DNA from: Burkholderia sp. D-99
Lineage (GTDB): Bacteria; Pseudomonadota; Gammaproteobacteria; Burkholderiales; Burkholderiaceae
DNA length: 64,000 nt
Assembly (NCBI RefSeq): GCF_011605345.1
Contig: NZ_JAAOXM010000009.1
Span: 186,001-250,000, forward strand
Direction: 5' to 3'
A model generated the notes under the pieces. That model was not told the DNA's origin. It saw only the letters and a list, made by a program, of their open reading frames with translations, and searched no databases. This document shows, piece after piece, positions 18,490 through 26,078 of this stretch. The number at the start of each line of letters is the position of its first letter. Positions within the stretch are counted from its first letter, which is position 1. Made by a program: the position numbers and the translations under genes.

Positions 18490-19018
18490 GACGTCAATCA
18501 GTTATCCGGAAGGTTGTTGCGTACGTCTTGCCGGATGTGGCGAAACGCCGGCGTGCAACAACCCCGCAGCCTTGCGTGGGACGCAGGGCCGCTGGTGAAT
18601 GGGCGCAACGGGATGGCGTGGCGATCCGCGCTGCGCGCGACGATCAGGCCGTCGTTCGTTTCATTGCGATACGCGACGCCGCAACGAATGCGCGAACGCG
18701 TTCCGTCACCGCACGGACGATGCGGTTGGCGAATCAGCGGATGAAACGAACGACGTAAAGAAAGGAGAGGCGCTACGGCAGCAGCGACGCCACTTCGTCG
18801 GTATCGACGGCGACGAATGCGCGTGCGGATACGGCGTTGTGACGCCGAACGGAACGACGGGACAGGATGGTGTAGATCGACAGATGCTGCAGGCGAGGAC
18901 TATGCCAGCCGCAACTGCCATCGGAAGGGGACGCCGCGCTGCGCGAACTTCGCGCCACGCTTCGATCCCACCTCACCAGAGGGCCACGGACTCTCACGAT
19001 TACACTCGACTGGGTTGT

Positions 19019-19033
19019 TGAAAGTATTGAACA
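19019..19033 (+). promoter_or_regulatory. Weak PuuR-like half box
   Basis: The TGAACA core at 19028-19033 is preceded by GTAT. It matches about 10 of 15 positions of the E. coli PuuR consensus AAAATATAATGAACA, as I recall it. Confidence 0.3.
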
Positions 19034-19102
19034 CCTGACCGTTTCGACGCGCTGGGCGTTTAAAATAATCAAGGCGCCGGTTACGCGTCATTTACATTGA
19101 TG

Positions 19103-19141
19103 GGCATCAATTTTTGCGTTGCAATAACGTTTTTTGATGCC
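19103..19141. promoter_or_regulatory. Inverted repeat in the putrescine control region
   Basis: Perfect 8-bp arms GGCATCAA (19103-19110) and TTGATGCC (19134-19141) are separated by 23 AT-rich bases. The dyad is compatible with binding of a dimeric or looping regulator; the protein is unknown. Confidence 0.4.
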
Positions 19142-19279
19142 GATGAAAGCTTGATGACGCTAACCTGAGAGCCAGCATATACGAGCCAAAAACGGCGTCA
19201 AATGTTTTTTAACGGTGTTGCATCAGGGCTTTCCCGAGCAGTGCGAACAAAAGATTCGCAAACGGAATAATCGACAAGG

Positions 19280-19294
19280 TGTTCATTATTTCGA
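19280..19294 (-). promoter_or_regulatory. PuuR-like operator
   Basis: TGTTCATTAT at 19280-19289 is identical to the first ten bases of the reverse complement of the E. coli PuuR consensus. It lies about 100 bp upstream of the puuR start, suggesting autoregulation. Confidence 0.5.
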
Positions 19295-19392
19295 ACGCCT
19301 TTCAGGGTTTTCCCCGCTGATGTACGGCATAAAGTGATTAGAATATTCAACGGCTGTCCACCGCGTCGTTTCACTTTGTCACCGCACCTATC

Positions 19393-19962
19393 GTGTCCGA
19401 AACCGAATCGATGTCCACCGAAGTCGCCGAGCGCCTGCGTTTCGTGCGCAACAAGCATGGCCTGTCGCAGCGCGAACTCGCGAAGCGGGCCGGCGTGACC
19501 AACGGCACGATCTCGCTGATCGAACAGGGCCGCGTGAGCCCGTCGGTCGGCTCGCTGAAGAAGCTGCTCGAATGCATCCCGATGAGTCTTGCGGAGTTCT
19601 TCACGTTCGAGCTCGCCGAATCGCGTTCGGTCGTGTCGCGTCGCGACGAGATGCCGAACCTCGGCAACGACACGCTCGCGTTTCACCTGGTCGGCGCGAG
19701 CATGAAGGACCGCAACATGTGCATCCTGCGCGAGATCTACCAGCCGCAGGCCGATACGGGGCCCGAGATGCTCGTGCACGCAGGGCACGAGGGCGGTGTC
19801 GTCGTGTCGGGCAAGCTCGAGCTGACCGTCGACGGCGCGACGTGGCTGCTCGACCCCGGAGACGGCTACTACTTCGAAAGCCGTTTGCCGCACCGTTTTC
19901 GCAATCCCAGCGCGGACCTGATCTGTGAGGTCGTCTCGGCCAATTCGCCGGCGACCTTCTGA
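19393..19962 (+). CDS. puuR: PuuR-like XRE-cupin repressor
   Basis: Encodes 189 aa from GTG 19393 (ATG 19411 is the alternative). The N-terminal HTH_3 domain has recognition region KRAGVTNGTISLIEQGRVSPSVGSLKK (about residues 35-60). The C-terminal cupin fold spans about 110-185 (GGVVVSGKLELTVDG, then GDGYYFESRLPHRFRN). In E. coli, PuuR represses puu genes and is released by putrescine. It lies 97 bp upstream of puuC and divergent from puuD, which supports the same circuit here. Confidence 0.88.
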   Translation: MSETESMSTEVAERLRFVRNKHGLSQRELAKRAGVTNGTISLIEQGRVSPSVGSLKKLLECIPMSLAEFFTFELAESRSVVSRRDEMPNLGNDTLAFHLVGASMKDRNMCILREIYQPQADTGPEMLVHAGHEGGVVVSGKLELTVDGATWLLDPGDGYYFESRLPHRFRNPSADLICEVVSANSPATF

Positions 19963-20059
19963 CCTTCCGGTCGCGCATCACCGCATTCGCTGCCGGCCGG
20001 CTGCGCGTCACGCGCAGCGGCGTGCCGCATCGCGAATGCCCAAAAACTGAGGCATCCTG

Positions 20060-21550
20060 ATGAACAAGTTGACTTTGGCTGACTGGCAGGACAAGGCGGC
20101 GTCGCTCGAGATCGAAGGGCGCGCATTCATCGACGGCGCGTCGCGCGACGCGCATGGCGGCAAGACGTTCGACTGCGTGAGCCCGATCGACGGCCGCGTG
20201 CTCGCGAAGGTCGCCGATTGCGGCGAAGCCGACGTGAACGCGGCCGTTGCCGCGGCGCGCCGCGCGTTCGACGCGGGCGTGTGGGCTGGGCTGAACCCGC
20301 GTGCGCGCAAGGCCGTGCTGCTGCGCTGGGCCGCGCTGATGCGCGAGCATCTCGACGAGCTGTCGCTGCTCGAAACGCTCGACGCCGGCAAGCCGATCGG
20401 CGACACGACGACGGTCGACGTGCCGGGCGCCGCCTATTGTGTCGAATGGTTTGCGGAAGCGATCGACAAGGTGGGCGGCGAAGTCGCGCCGGCCGATCAT
20501 CATCTCGTCGGTCTCGTCACGCGCGAGCCGGTCGGCGTGGTGGCCGCCGTCGTGCCGTGGAATTTCCCGATCCTGATGGCCGCGTGGAAATTCGGCCCCG
20601 CGCTCGCCGCCGGCAACAGCGTCGTGCTGAAGCCGTCGGAGAAATCGCCGCTGACCGCGATCCGGGTCGCGCAGCTCGCGTACGAGGCCGGCATGCCGGC
20701 GGGCGTGTTCAACGTCGTGCCGGGGGCGGGCGAGCCCGGCAAGCTGCTGGCGCTGCATCGCGACGTCGACTGCATTGCGTTCACGGGCTCGACGGCAGTC
20801 GGCAAGCTGATCATGCAGTACGCCGCGCAGTCGAACCTGAAGCGCGCGTGGCTCGAACTCGGCGGCAAGTCGCCGAACATCGTGCTGCCCGATTGTCCCG
20901 ATCTCGACCGCGCGGCGCAGGCGGCCGCCGGCGCGATCTTCTACAACATGGGCGAGATGTGCACGGCGGGTTCGCGGCTGCTCGTGCATCGCGACATCAA
21001 GGATGTGTTCATCGAGAAGCTCGTCGCGGCCGCGCGTGCGTACGTGCCCGGCAATCCGCTCGATCCGTCGGTGTCGATGGGCGCGATCGTCGACGGCATC
21101 CAGCTCGAGCGTGTGCTCGGCTATATCGAGGCCGGGCGCAGCGAAGGCAGGCTCGTCACCGGCGGTGCGCGCGTGAAGGAGGAGACGGGCGGCTTCTACG
21201 TGGAGCCGACGGTGTTCGAGGTGAAGCCGGATGCGAAGATCGCGCGCGAGGAGATCTTCGGGCCCGTGCTGTCGGTGATCGTGTTCGACGACGTCGACGA
21301 GGCCGTGCGGATCGCGAACGACACCGAATACGGGCTGGCCGCGGCCGTGTGGACGTCGAACCTGACGACCGCGCACGACGTGTCGCGTCGGCTGCGCGCG
21401 GGCACCGTCTGGGTGAACTGCTACGACGAGGGCGGCGACATGAACTTTCCGTTCGGCGGCTACAAGCAGTCGGGCAACGGCCGCGACAAGTCGCTGCACG
21501 CGCTCGAGAAGTACACCGAGCTGAAGTCGACGCTGATCCGGCTGCGCTGA
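20060..21550 (+). CDS. puuC: Gamma-glutamyl-gamma-aminobutyraldehyde dehydrogenase
   Basis: Encodes 496 aa of the NAD(P)-dependent aldehyde dehydrogenase superfamily. The catalytic Glu lies in LELGGKSPNIV and the catalytic Cys in GEMCTAGSR. The cofactor motif FTGSTAVGK is present, and the C-terminus QSGNGRDKSLHALEKYTELKS matches PuuC. It follows puuR on the plus strand and completes the pathway encoded opposite. Related aminobutyraldehyde substrates from the SpuC branch are likely also accepted. Confidence 0.9.
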   Translation: MNKLTLADWQDKAASLEIEGRAFIDGASRDAHGGKTFDCVSPIDGRVLAKVADCGEADVNAAVAAARRAFDAGVWAGLNPRARKAVLLRWAALMREHLDELSLLETLDAGKPIGDTTTVDVPGAAYCVEWFAEAIDKVGGEVAPADHHLVGLVTREPVGVVAAVVPWNFPILMAAWKFGPALAAGNSVVLKPSEKSPLTAIRVAQLAYEAGMPAGVFNVVPGAGEPGKLLALHRDVDCIAFTGSTAVGKLIMQYAAQSNLKRAWLELGGKSPNIVLPDCPDLDRAAQAAAGAIFYNMGEMCTAGSRLLVHRDIKDVFIEKLVAAARAYVPGNPLDPSVSMGAIVDGIQLERVLGYIEAGRSEGRLVTGGARVKEETGGFYVEPTVFEVKPDAKIAREEIFGPVLSVIVFDDVDEAVRIANDTEYGLAAAVWTSNLTTAHDVSRRLRAGTVWVNCYDEGGDMNFPFGGYKQSGNGRDKSLHALEKYTELKSTLIRLR

Positions 21551-21613
21551 CGGGAAATCGGGCGCGGGCACGGCGCCGTACGGCGGTGTGCCCGCGCCCG
21601 TGGCGTGCGGGCG

Positions 21614-21814
21614 TTATGCGGCACGCAGTGCGGGGTGGAAGCCGGCGGCTTCGATGATCGACTGCACGCGCTCGGCGCCTTGCGCCGATTCGACCTTGAC
21701 GATCTTCGCCGCGACGTCGATGTCGAGCTTCGCAGCGGGATCGGCAGCCGTCACCGCACGCGTGATTGCATTGGCACAGCCGCCGCAGGTCATGTCCTGG
21801 ACTTCGAATTCCAT
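21614..21814 (-). CDS. copZ: Copper chaperone, CopZ-like HMA domain
   Basis: Encodes 66 aa, a single heavy-metal-associated domain. The metal-binding motif MTCGGC lies at residues 8-13, and the beta-alpha-beta-beta-alpha-beta pattern fills the protein. CopZ chaperones carry Cu(I) in the cytosol to a P1B ATPase or the CueR sensor. No copA or cueR is nearby. A CueR-type promoter lies immediately upstream (21851-21881). A mercury-binding role is less likely given that promoter. Confidence 0.88.
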   Translation of the reverse strand: MEFEVQDMTCGGCANAITRAVTAADPAAKLDIDVAAKIVKVESAQGAERVQSIIEAAGFHPALRAA

Positions 21815-21850
21815 CGTGTTCTCCTGAGTTGACGATTGACAAGCATCGAC

Positions 21851-21881
21851 AGCATGAAGCTTGCCACGGTGGGAAGGTCAA
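21851..21881 (-). promoter_or_regulatory. CueR/MerR-type promoter for copZ
   Basis: On the minus strand the -35 is TTGACC (complement of 21876-21881) and the -10 is CATGCT (complement of 21851-21856). The 19-bp spacer holds the partial dyad CCTTCCC..GGCAAGC. The over-long spacer is diagnostic of MerR-family activation. The -10 lies 37 bp before the copZ ATG. Confidence 0.65.
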
Positions 21882-22177
21882 GCGTACGCGTGTCGCCGAA
21901 AATCAGTGTCGCGGCCTCGGTGTGACGACAGTAGTGCCGCGACAGCATGTTGCAAAGATGAAGTCTGATGAATGGCGAGCGAGCCTGCGCCGTCATTCCG
22001 AACTTGTCCGGATTGACGGCGAAGCGTTCCAGGCAAAGTCAGGCGGATGCCTTGCCGGGCAACGCGCGAAGGTGAGCGATGAAGCACGATCACCATGCTG
22101 CCAGTAAGGGTACGCGAGATGAAAATGCGAATCGATCTTAGTATCGGCTCCCTTCGATATTTCAATTCGTTACCCCC
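21882..22177. other. Intergenic region upstream of the iron-uptake pair
   Basis: No gene is seen. The last 60 bp before 22178 are AT-rich and probably carry the promoter of the cupredoxin/FTR1 pair. A convincing Fur box could not be identified by eye. Confidence 0.4.
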
Positions 22178-22510
22178 ATGAACCGTTTTGCTTTCGGCTT
22201 TGCGCTGGCGCTGCTGGGCGCATCGGCAACCTCCGCATTCGCGGCCGACGATGTCGTCAATCTGACCCTGAAGGATCACAAGTTTTCGCCGGACGGCGTG
22301 ACGATTCCGGCCGGCAAGAAAGTGAAGTTCGTCGTGAAGAACCTCGACGCGACGCCCGCCGAATTCGAGAGCGACGACTTCAAGGCGGAGAAGGTCGTGC
22401 CCGCGGGCAAGTCGGTGGAGATCCTGGTCGGGCCGCTGAAGGCCGGCACGTACGAATTCCACGACGAGTATCACGAAGCGCAGTCGAAGACGCACCTGAG
22501 CGTCAAGTAA
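22178..22510 (+). CDS. Periplasmic cupredoxin of an iron-uptake system (FtrB-like)
   Basis: Encodes 110 aa with a signal peptide ending ..SAFA (about residue 22). A single cupredoxin domain follows (VNLTLKDHKFSPDGVTIPAGKKVKFVVKN style), with conserved His and acidic residues near the C-terminus (EFHDEYHEAQ). FtrB-type proteins are thought to oxidise periplasmic Fe(II) for uptake by the FTR1 permease, here 12 bp downstream. No P19-type FtrA or ferredoxin FtrD gene is adjacent, so the system is reduced. Confidence 0.78.
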   Translation: MNRFAFGFALALLGASATSAFAADDVVNLTLKDHKFSPDGVTIPAGKKVKFVVKNLDATPAEFESDDFKAEKVVPAGKSVEILVGPLKAGTYEFHDEYHEAQSKTHLSVK

Positions 22511-22522
22511 GCCCATATCGCC

Positions 22523-23359
22523 ATGTTGTCTACTGCCCTGATCGTTTTTCGTGAAGTGCTCGAGGCCGCGCTGGTGGTCTCGATCGTGATGGCCGCCACG
22601 AAGGGCGTGCCGCGGCGCGGCTGGTGGGTCGGCGGCGGGCTGGTTGGCGGCGTGATCGGCGCCGGCCTGATCGCGGCGTTCGCCGACGTGATTTCGCAAT
22701 GGGCATCCGGCATGGGGCAGGAGGTCTTCAACGCGGGCGTGATGTTCGTCGCGACGCTGATGCTCGCGTGGCACAGCATCTGGATGAGCCGGCACGGCCG
22801 CGAGATGGCGCTGCAGATGACCGAGGTCGGGCGTGCCGTCGCGGCCGGCAGCAAGCCGCTGACGGGGCTGGCGATCGTGGTCGGCGTCGCGGTGCTGCGC
22901 GAAGGCTCCGAAGCCGTGCTGTTCCTGTACGGCATCGCCGCGGGCGATCCGGGGCAGACGCCGCAGATGATCGCCGGCGGGCTGCTCGGCGTGCTCGGCG
23001 GTGCAGGGCTTGGCTACGGGATGTATGCGGGCCTGCTGCAGATTCCGCTGAAGCGTTTGTTCTCCGTCACCAACTGGCTGATCGTGCTGCTCGCGGCGGG
23101 CATGGCGAGCCAGTGCGTCGGCTTCCTGCTCGCGGCGGGCCTCGTACCGTCGTGGGGCGATGCAGTCTGGGATACGTCGTGGCTGCTCAAGGAGTCGAGC
23201 ATCGTCGGCAAGGCGCTGCATACGCTGATCGGCTATACCGCGCGCCCGGCGGGCATCCAGATCGTCGCGTACCTCGCGACGCTGGCCGCGATTGTCGGGC
23301 TGGCACGGTTCGTCGGCCGGCCGCAGGCGGCGGTGCGGCCGCCACGGCCTGCGGCCTGA
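22523..23359 (+). CDS. FTR1-family iron permease (FtrC-like)
   Basis: Encodes 278 aa with seven predicted membrane helices. It has the two REXXE iron-translocation motifs, REVLE at about residues 11-15 and REGSE near 130, as in FTR1/EfeU/FtrC. It imports oxidised iron across the inner membrane and is translated just after the cupredoxin gene. A terminator follows at 23381-23406, so the pair is a complete transcription unit. Confidence 0.88.
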   Translation: MLSTALIVFREVLEAALVVSIVMAATKGVPRRGWWVGGGLVGGVIGAGLIAAFADVISQWASGMGQEVFNAGVMFVATLMLAWHSIWMSRHGREMALQMTEVGRAVAAGSKPLTGLAIVVGVAVLREGSEAVLFLYGIAAGDPGQTPQMIAGGLLGVLGGAGLGYGMYAGLLQIPLKRLFSVTNWLIVLLAAGMASQCVGFLLAAGLVPSWGDAVWDTSWLLKESSIVGKALHTLIGYTARPAGIQIVAYLATLAAIVGLARFVGRPQAAVRPPRPAA

Positions 23360-23380
23360 GTTGTCCGGTTCGAACAGGAA

Positions 23381-23406
23381 AGGGGCGTCCATGACGCCCC
23401 TTTTTT
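23381..23406 (+). terminator. Rho-independent terminator of the iron-uptake operon
   Basis: A perfect stem GGGGCGTC / GACGCCCC with a 2-4 nt loop is followed by six T. It lies 22 bp after the permease stop. Confidence 0.85.
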
Positions 23407-23476
23407 CATGTGCGGTTCGCGGCCGGCCGGTGCGCGGCGTCGACGATAGTGCGCAGGCTGCGCACGCCGAGCCCGC

Positions 23477-23695
23477 TCAGCGGTGGCTGTCGATCCATGC
23501 GCGGGCCCATTCGATGCCCGCTTCGCGCGCGTCGTCCTCGGTGTCGAACACGCCGAGCACGCCGGATGCCTCGACGAGCTTGTTGTTCTGCGTGATCGTG
23601 CCGCTCGCCGCGAAACGTTCGGGCTGCAGGATCTCGTCCTGCTGCAGGATCGCGTGGCCCCAGATCTGGTAGCCAAGGTAGGTTTGCGCTTCCAT
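23477..23695 (-). CDS. Small conserved-looking hypothetical protein
   Basis: Encodes 72 aa starting MEAQTYLGYQIWGHA and ending with the helix DDAREAGIEWARAWIDSH. There is no signal peptide or membrane segment. The compact beta-then-helix pattern resembles the other small protein at 31233-31454, so both may belong to one small family; this is impressionistic. Its ATG overlaps the stop of the upstream gene (TAATG), indicating coupling with the secreted protein at 23695-24147. Confidence 0.65.
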   Translation of the reverse strand: MEAQTYLGYQIWGHAILQQDEILQPERFAASGTITQNNKLVEASGVLGVFDTEDDAREAGIEWARAWIDSHR

Positions 23696-24147
23696 TATCG
23701 AGTCACCTCCGCGGAGCGGTTGTGCGTGCCGACCTGCAGCACGTTGCCATCCGGCGTGTATTGCCGGGGGATGTCGGAGAACTTGAGCGTGTACTTCGCG
23801 TCGGGGTCGGCAGGCTGCATCACCGTGAGGCGGCCCGGCGCGGGCTGTGCGACGGGGCGCGGTGCGGCGGGCGCCACGGCCGTGGCCGCGGGACGATGCG
23901 AACCGGCTTTCACGGCTTGCGCGACGCGGCGCTTGTGCGGCTTCACGGCGGCTTTCGGCGTTGCGCTCGCATGTTTCTCCGCGCTCTTGCCGGCGTGCAC
24001 GTCGGCGCCCGCATGCGCGGCCGGCGTACGTGCTGCCGGCTGCCGCGCCTCGGGCGGATTCCAGACTTCGACGTAGTGCTCGGCGGCCCAGCCGGTCGAC
24101 GCGAACGTCAGCGCCAGCAAACCGCATCCAAACAGTCTTACTACCAT
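23695..24147 (-). CDS. Hypothetical secreted protein with Ala/Pro/Lys-rich linker
   Basis: Encodes 150 aa. A signal peptide (MVVRLFGCGLLALTFASTGWAA) is followed by a low-complexity Ala/Pro/Lys/His-rich region (about residues 30-105). A compact C-terminal segment contains KYTLKFSDIPRQYTPDGNVLQVG. ATG 24147 is chosen because it starts the signal peptide. It probably acts in the periplasm or cell envelope. The function is unknown, and no domain is recognised. Confidence 0.6.
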   Translation of the reverse strand: MVVRLFGCGLLALTFASTGWAAEHYVEVWNPPEARQPAARTPAAHAGADVHAGKSAEKHASATPKAAVKPHKRRVAQAVKAGSHRPAATAVAPAAPRPVAQPAPGRLTVMQPADPDAKYTLKFSDIPRQYTPDGNVLQVGTHNRSAEVTR

Positions 24148-24206
24148 TGTGTCTCCGTCTGTCTGGCCAGCGCGCACGTTGTGGGCGCGCCGACCTGCTT
24201 CCCGCC

Positions 24207-26024
24207 TTACTCCACCGTCACCGATTTCGCGAGGTTCCGCGGCTTGTCGACGTCGGTGCCGCGAGCGCACGCGGTGTGATACGCGAGCAGTTGCAGCGGC
24301 ACGACGTGCAGGATTGGCGACAGTTGCCCGTAGTGCTCCGGCATCCGGATCACGTGCAGGCCGTCGTCATTGACGATCTGCGTGTCGGCATCCGCGAACA
24401 CGTACAGCTCGCCGCCGCGCGCGCGCACTTCCTGCATGTTCGACTTCAGCTTCTCGAGCAGCGTGTCGTTCGGCGCGACCGTGACGACCGGCATCGCTTC
24501 CGTGACGAGCGCGAGCGGCCCGTGCTTCAGCTCGCCGGCCGGATAGGCCTCGGCGTGGATGTACGAGATTTCCTTCAGCTTCAGCGCGCCTTCGAGCGCG
24601 ATCGGGTAGTGCAGCCCGCGGCCGAGGAACAGCGCGTTTTCCTTGCGCGCGAATTCCTCCGACCACGCGATGATCTGCGGCTCGAGCGCGAGCACGCTGT
24701 TCAGCGCCGCCGGCAGGTGGCGCAACTGCTTCAGGAATTCCGCTTCCTGCGCGGCATCGACGTGCCCGCGCAGCTTGCCGAGCGTCGCGGCCAGCACGAA
24801 CAGCGCGACGAGCTGGGTCGTGAACGCCTTCGTCGACGCAACGCCGATCTCGGTGCCCGCGTGCGTCAGGAACTGCATTTCGGTGAGGCGCACCATCGCG
24901 CTCGTCGCGACGTTGCAGACCGCGAGCGTGTGCGTGTGACCGAGCGACTGCGCGTGCTTGAGTGCCGCGAGCGTGTCGGCCGTCTCGCCCGACTGCGAGA
25001 TCACCAGCACGAGCTGGCGCGGGTTCGGCACCGATTCGCGGTAGCGGTATTCGCTCGCGATCTCGACCTGGGTCGGGATCTTCGCGATCGATTCGAGCCA
25101 GTACTTCGCGGTGAGGCCCGAGTAGTAGCTCGTGCCGCACGCGAGGATCAGCAGGCTGTCGATGTCCGCGAACGCGGCGGGTGCTGCGTCGCCGAACAGC
25201 GTTGCGTCGAACGCGTCCGTTTGCGGCACGGTATCGCTGATCGCGCGCGGCTGCTCGAAGATTTCCTTCTGCATGAAGTGGCGATACGGGCCGAGCTCGA
25301 CCGCGCCGCCGTACGCGCTGACCACGCGGATCTCGCGCTGCACGGTGGCGCCGTGGCGATCGACGATCTTCACGCCGTCGAGCGACAGCTCGCACATGTC
25401 GCCTTCCTCGAGGAACGTGAAGCGGTCGGTGCTGCCCGCGAGCGCGAGCGCATCGGACGCGAGGAAGTTCTCGCCGTCGCCGTGGCCGACCACGAGCGGC
25501 GAACCCTGGCGCGCGCCGACGACGGTATGCGGCTGGTCCTTGTGGATCACGGCGATCGCATACGCGCCATGCAGCTGGCCCACCGCTTCGCGCACCGCGT
25601 CGAACAGGTTGCCGCGATACAGGCTGTGCACGAGGTGGGCAATCACCTCGGTGTCGGTCTGCGACACGAATTCGTAGCCCTTCGCGCGCAGCGCTTCGCG
25701 CAGCGTCTCGAAGTTCTCGATGATGCCGTTGTGGACGAGCGCGAGCGCGTTCGACGAGAAGATCGGGTGCGCGTTGTGCGTGACGGGCGCGCCGTGCGTG
25801 GCCCAGCGCGTGTGCGCGATGCCCGTCGTGCCTTCGAGGTGCGACTCGCGCACCTGCGTGTCGAGATCGGCGACGCGCGCGACGCTGCGCGCGCGCTTCG
25901 GTGCGCCAGGCTCGAGCACGGCGACGCCGCACGAGTCGTAGCCACGGTATTCGAGGCGCCGCAATCCTTCGATCAGCACCGGAACGATATTACGCTGCGC
26001 AACTGCGCCGACAATGCCGCACAT
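24207..26024 (-). CDS. glmS: Glutamine-fructose-6-phosphate aminotransferase (isomerizing)
   Basis: Encodes 605 aa. It makes glucosamine-6-phosphate for peptidoglycan and LPS. Cys2 of the N-terminal glutaminase (MCGIVGAV) becomes the nucleophile after Met removal. Two SIS domains follow (around CGTSYYSG and the C-terminal PRNLAKSVTVE end that closes the active site). It lies 54 bp downstream of glmU on the same strand. The leader is too short for a glmS ribozyme, and none is expected in proteobacteria. Confidence 0.97.
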   Translation of the reverse strand: MCGIVGAVAQRNIVPVLIEGLRRLEYRGYDSCGVAVLEPGAPKRARSVARVADLDTQVRESHLEGTTGIAHTRWATHGAPVTHNAHPIFSSNALALVHNGIIENFETLREALRAKGYEFVSQTDTEVIAHLVHSLYRGNLFDAVREAVGQLHGAYAIAVIHKDQPHTVVGARQGSPLVVGHGDGENFLASDALALAGSTDRFTFLEEGDMCELSLDGVKIVDRHGATVQREIRVVSAYGGAVELGPYRHFMQKEIFEQPRAISDTVPQTDAFDATLFGDAAPAAFADIDSLLILACGTSYYSGLTAKYWLESIAKIPTQVEIASEYRYRESVPNPRQLVLVISQSGETADTLAALKHAQSLGHTHTLAVCNVATSAMVRLTEMQFLTHAGTEIGVASTKAFTTQLVALFVLAATLGKLRGHVDAAQEAEFLKQLRHLPAALNSVLALEPQIIAWSEEFARKENALFLGRGLHYPIALEGALKLKEISYIHAEAYPAGELKHGPLALVTEAMPVVTVAPNDTLLEKLKSNMQEVRARGGELYVFADADTQIVNDDGLHVIRMPEHYGQLSPILHVVPLQLLAYHTACARGTDVDKPRNLAKSVTVE

Positions 26025-26078
26025 GAATGGTCAATCCTGTAAGTCGACGCGGGCGCCGCCGGGGCGCCCGCAAAAGGT

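Larger units (their letters stand above)
18490..19392. promoter_or_regulatory. Divergent control region of the putrescine cluster
   Basis: This 903-bp region lies between puuD (minus) and puuR (plus). The half next to puuD is GC-rich with no credible ORF. The half next to puuR (about 19010-19390) is strikingly AT-rich for this genome and contains the candidate operators listed separately. The size is unusual for a simple divergent promoter and could hide a leader RNA or a lost gene. Confidence 0.6.

Noticed and set aside
19601..21571. 656-codon minus-strand ORF over puuR/puuC
   Set aside because: Mirror frame of the aldehyde dehydrogenase; composition typical of high-GC antisense.
23847..26042. 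731-codon plus-strand ORF antisense to glmS
   Set aside because: Shadow ORF of the highly conserved glmS gene.
26025..26078. glmS ribozyme
   Set aside because: Only 54 bp between glmU and glmS and no matching fold; not known in proteobacteria.
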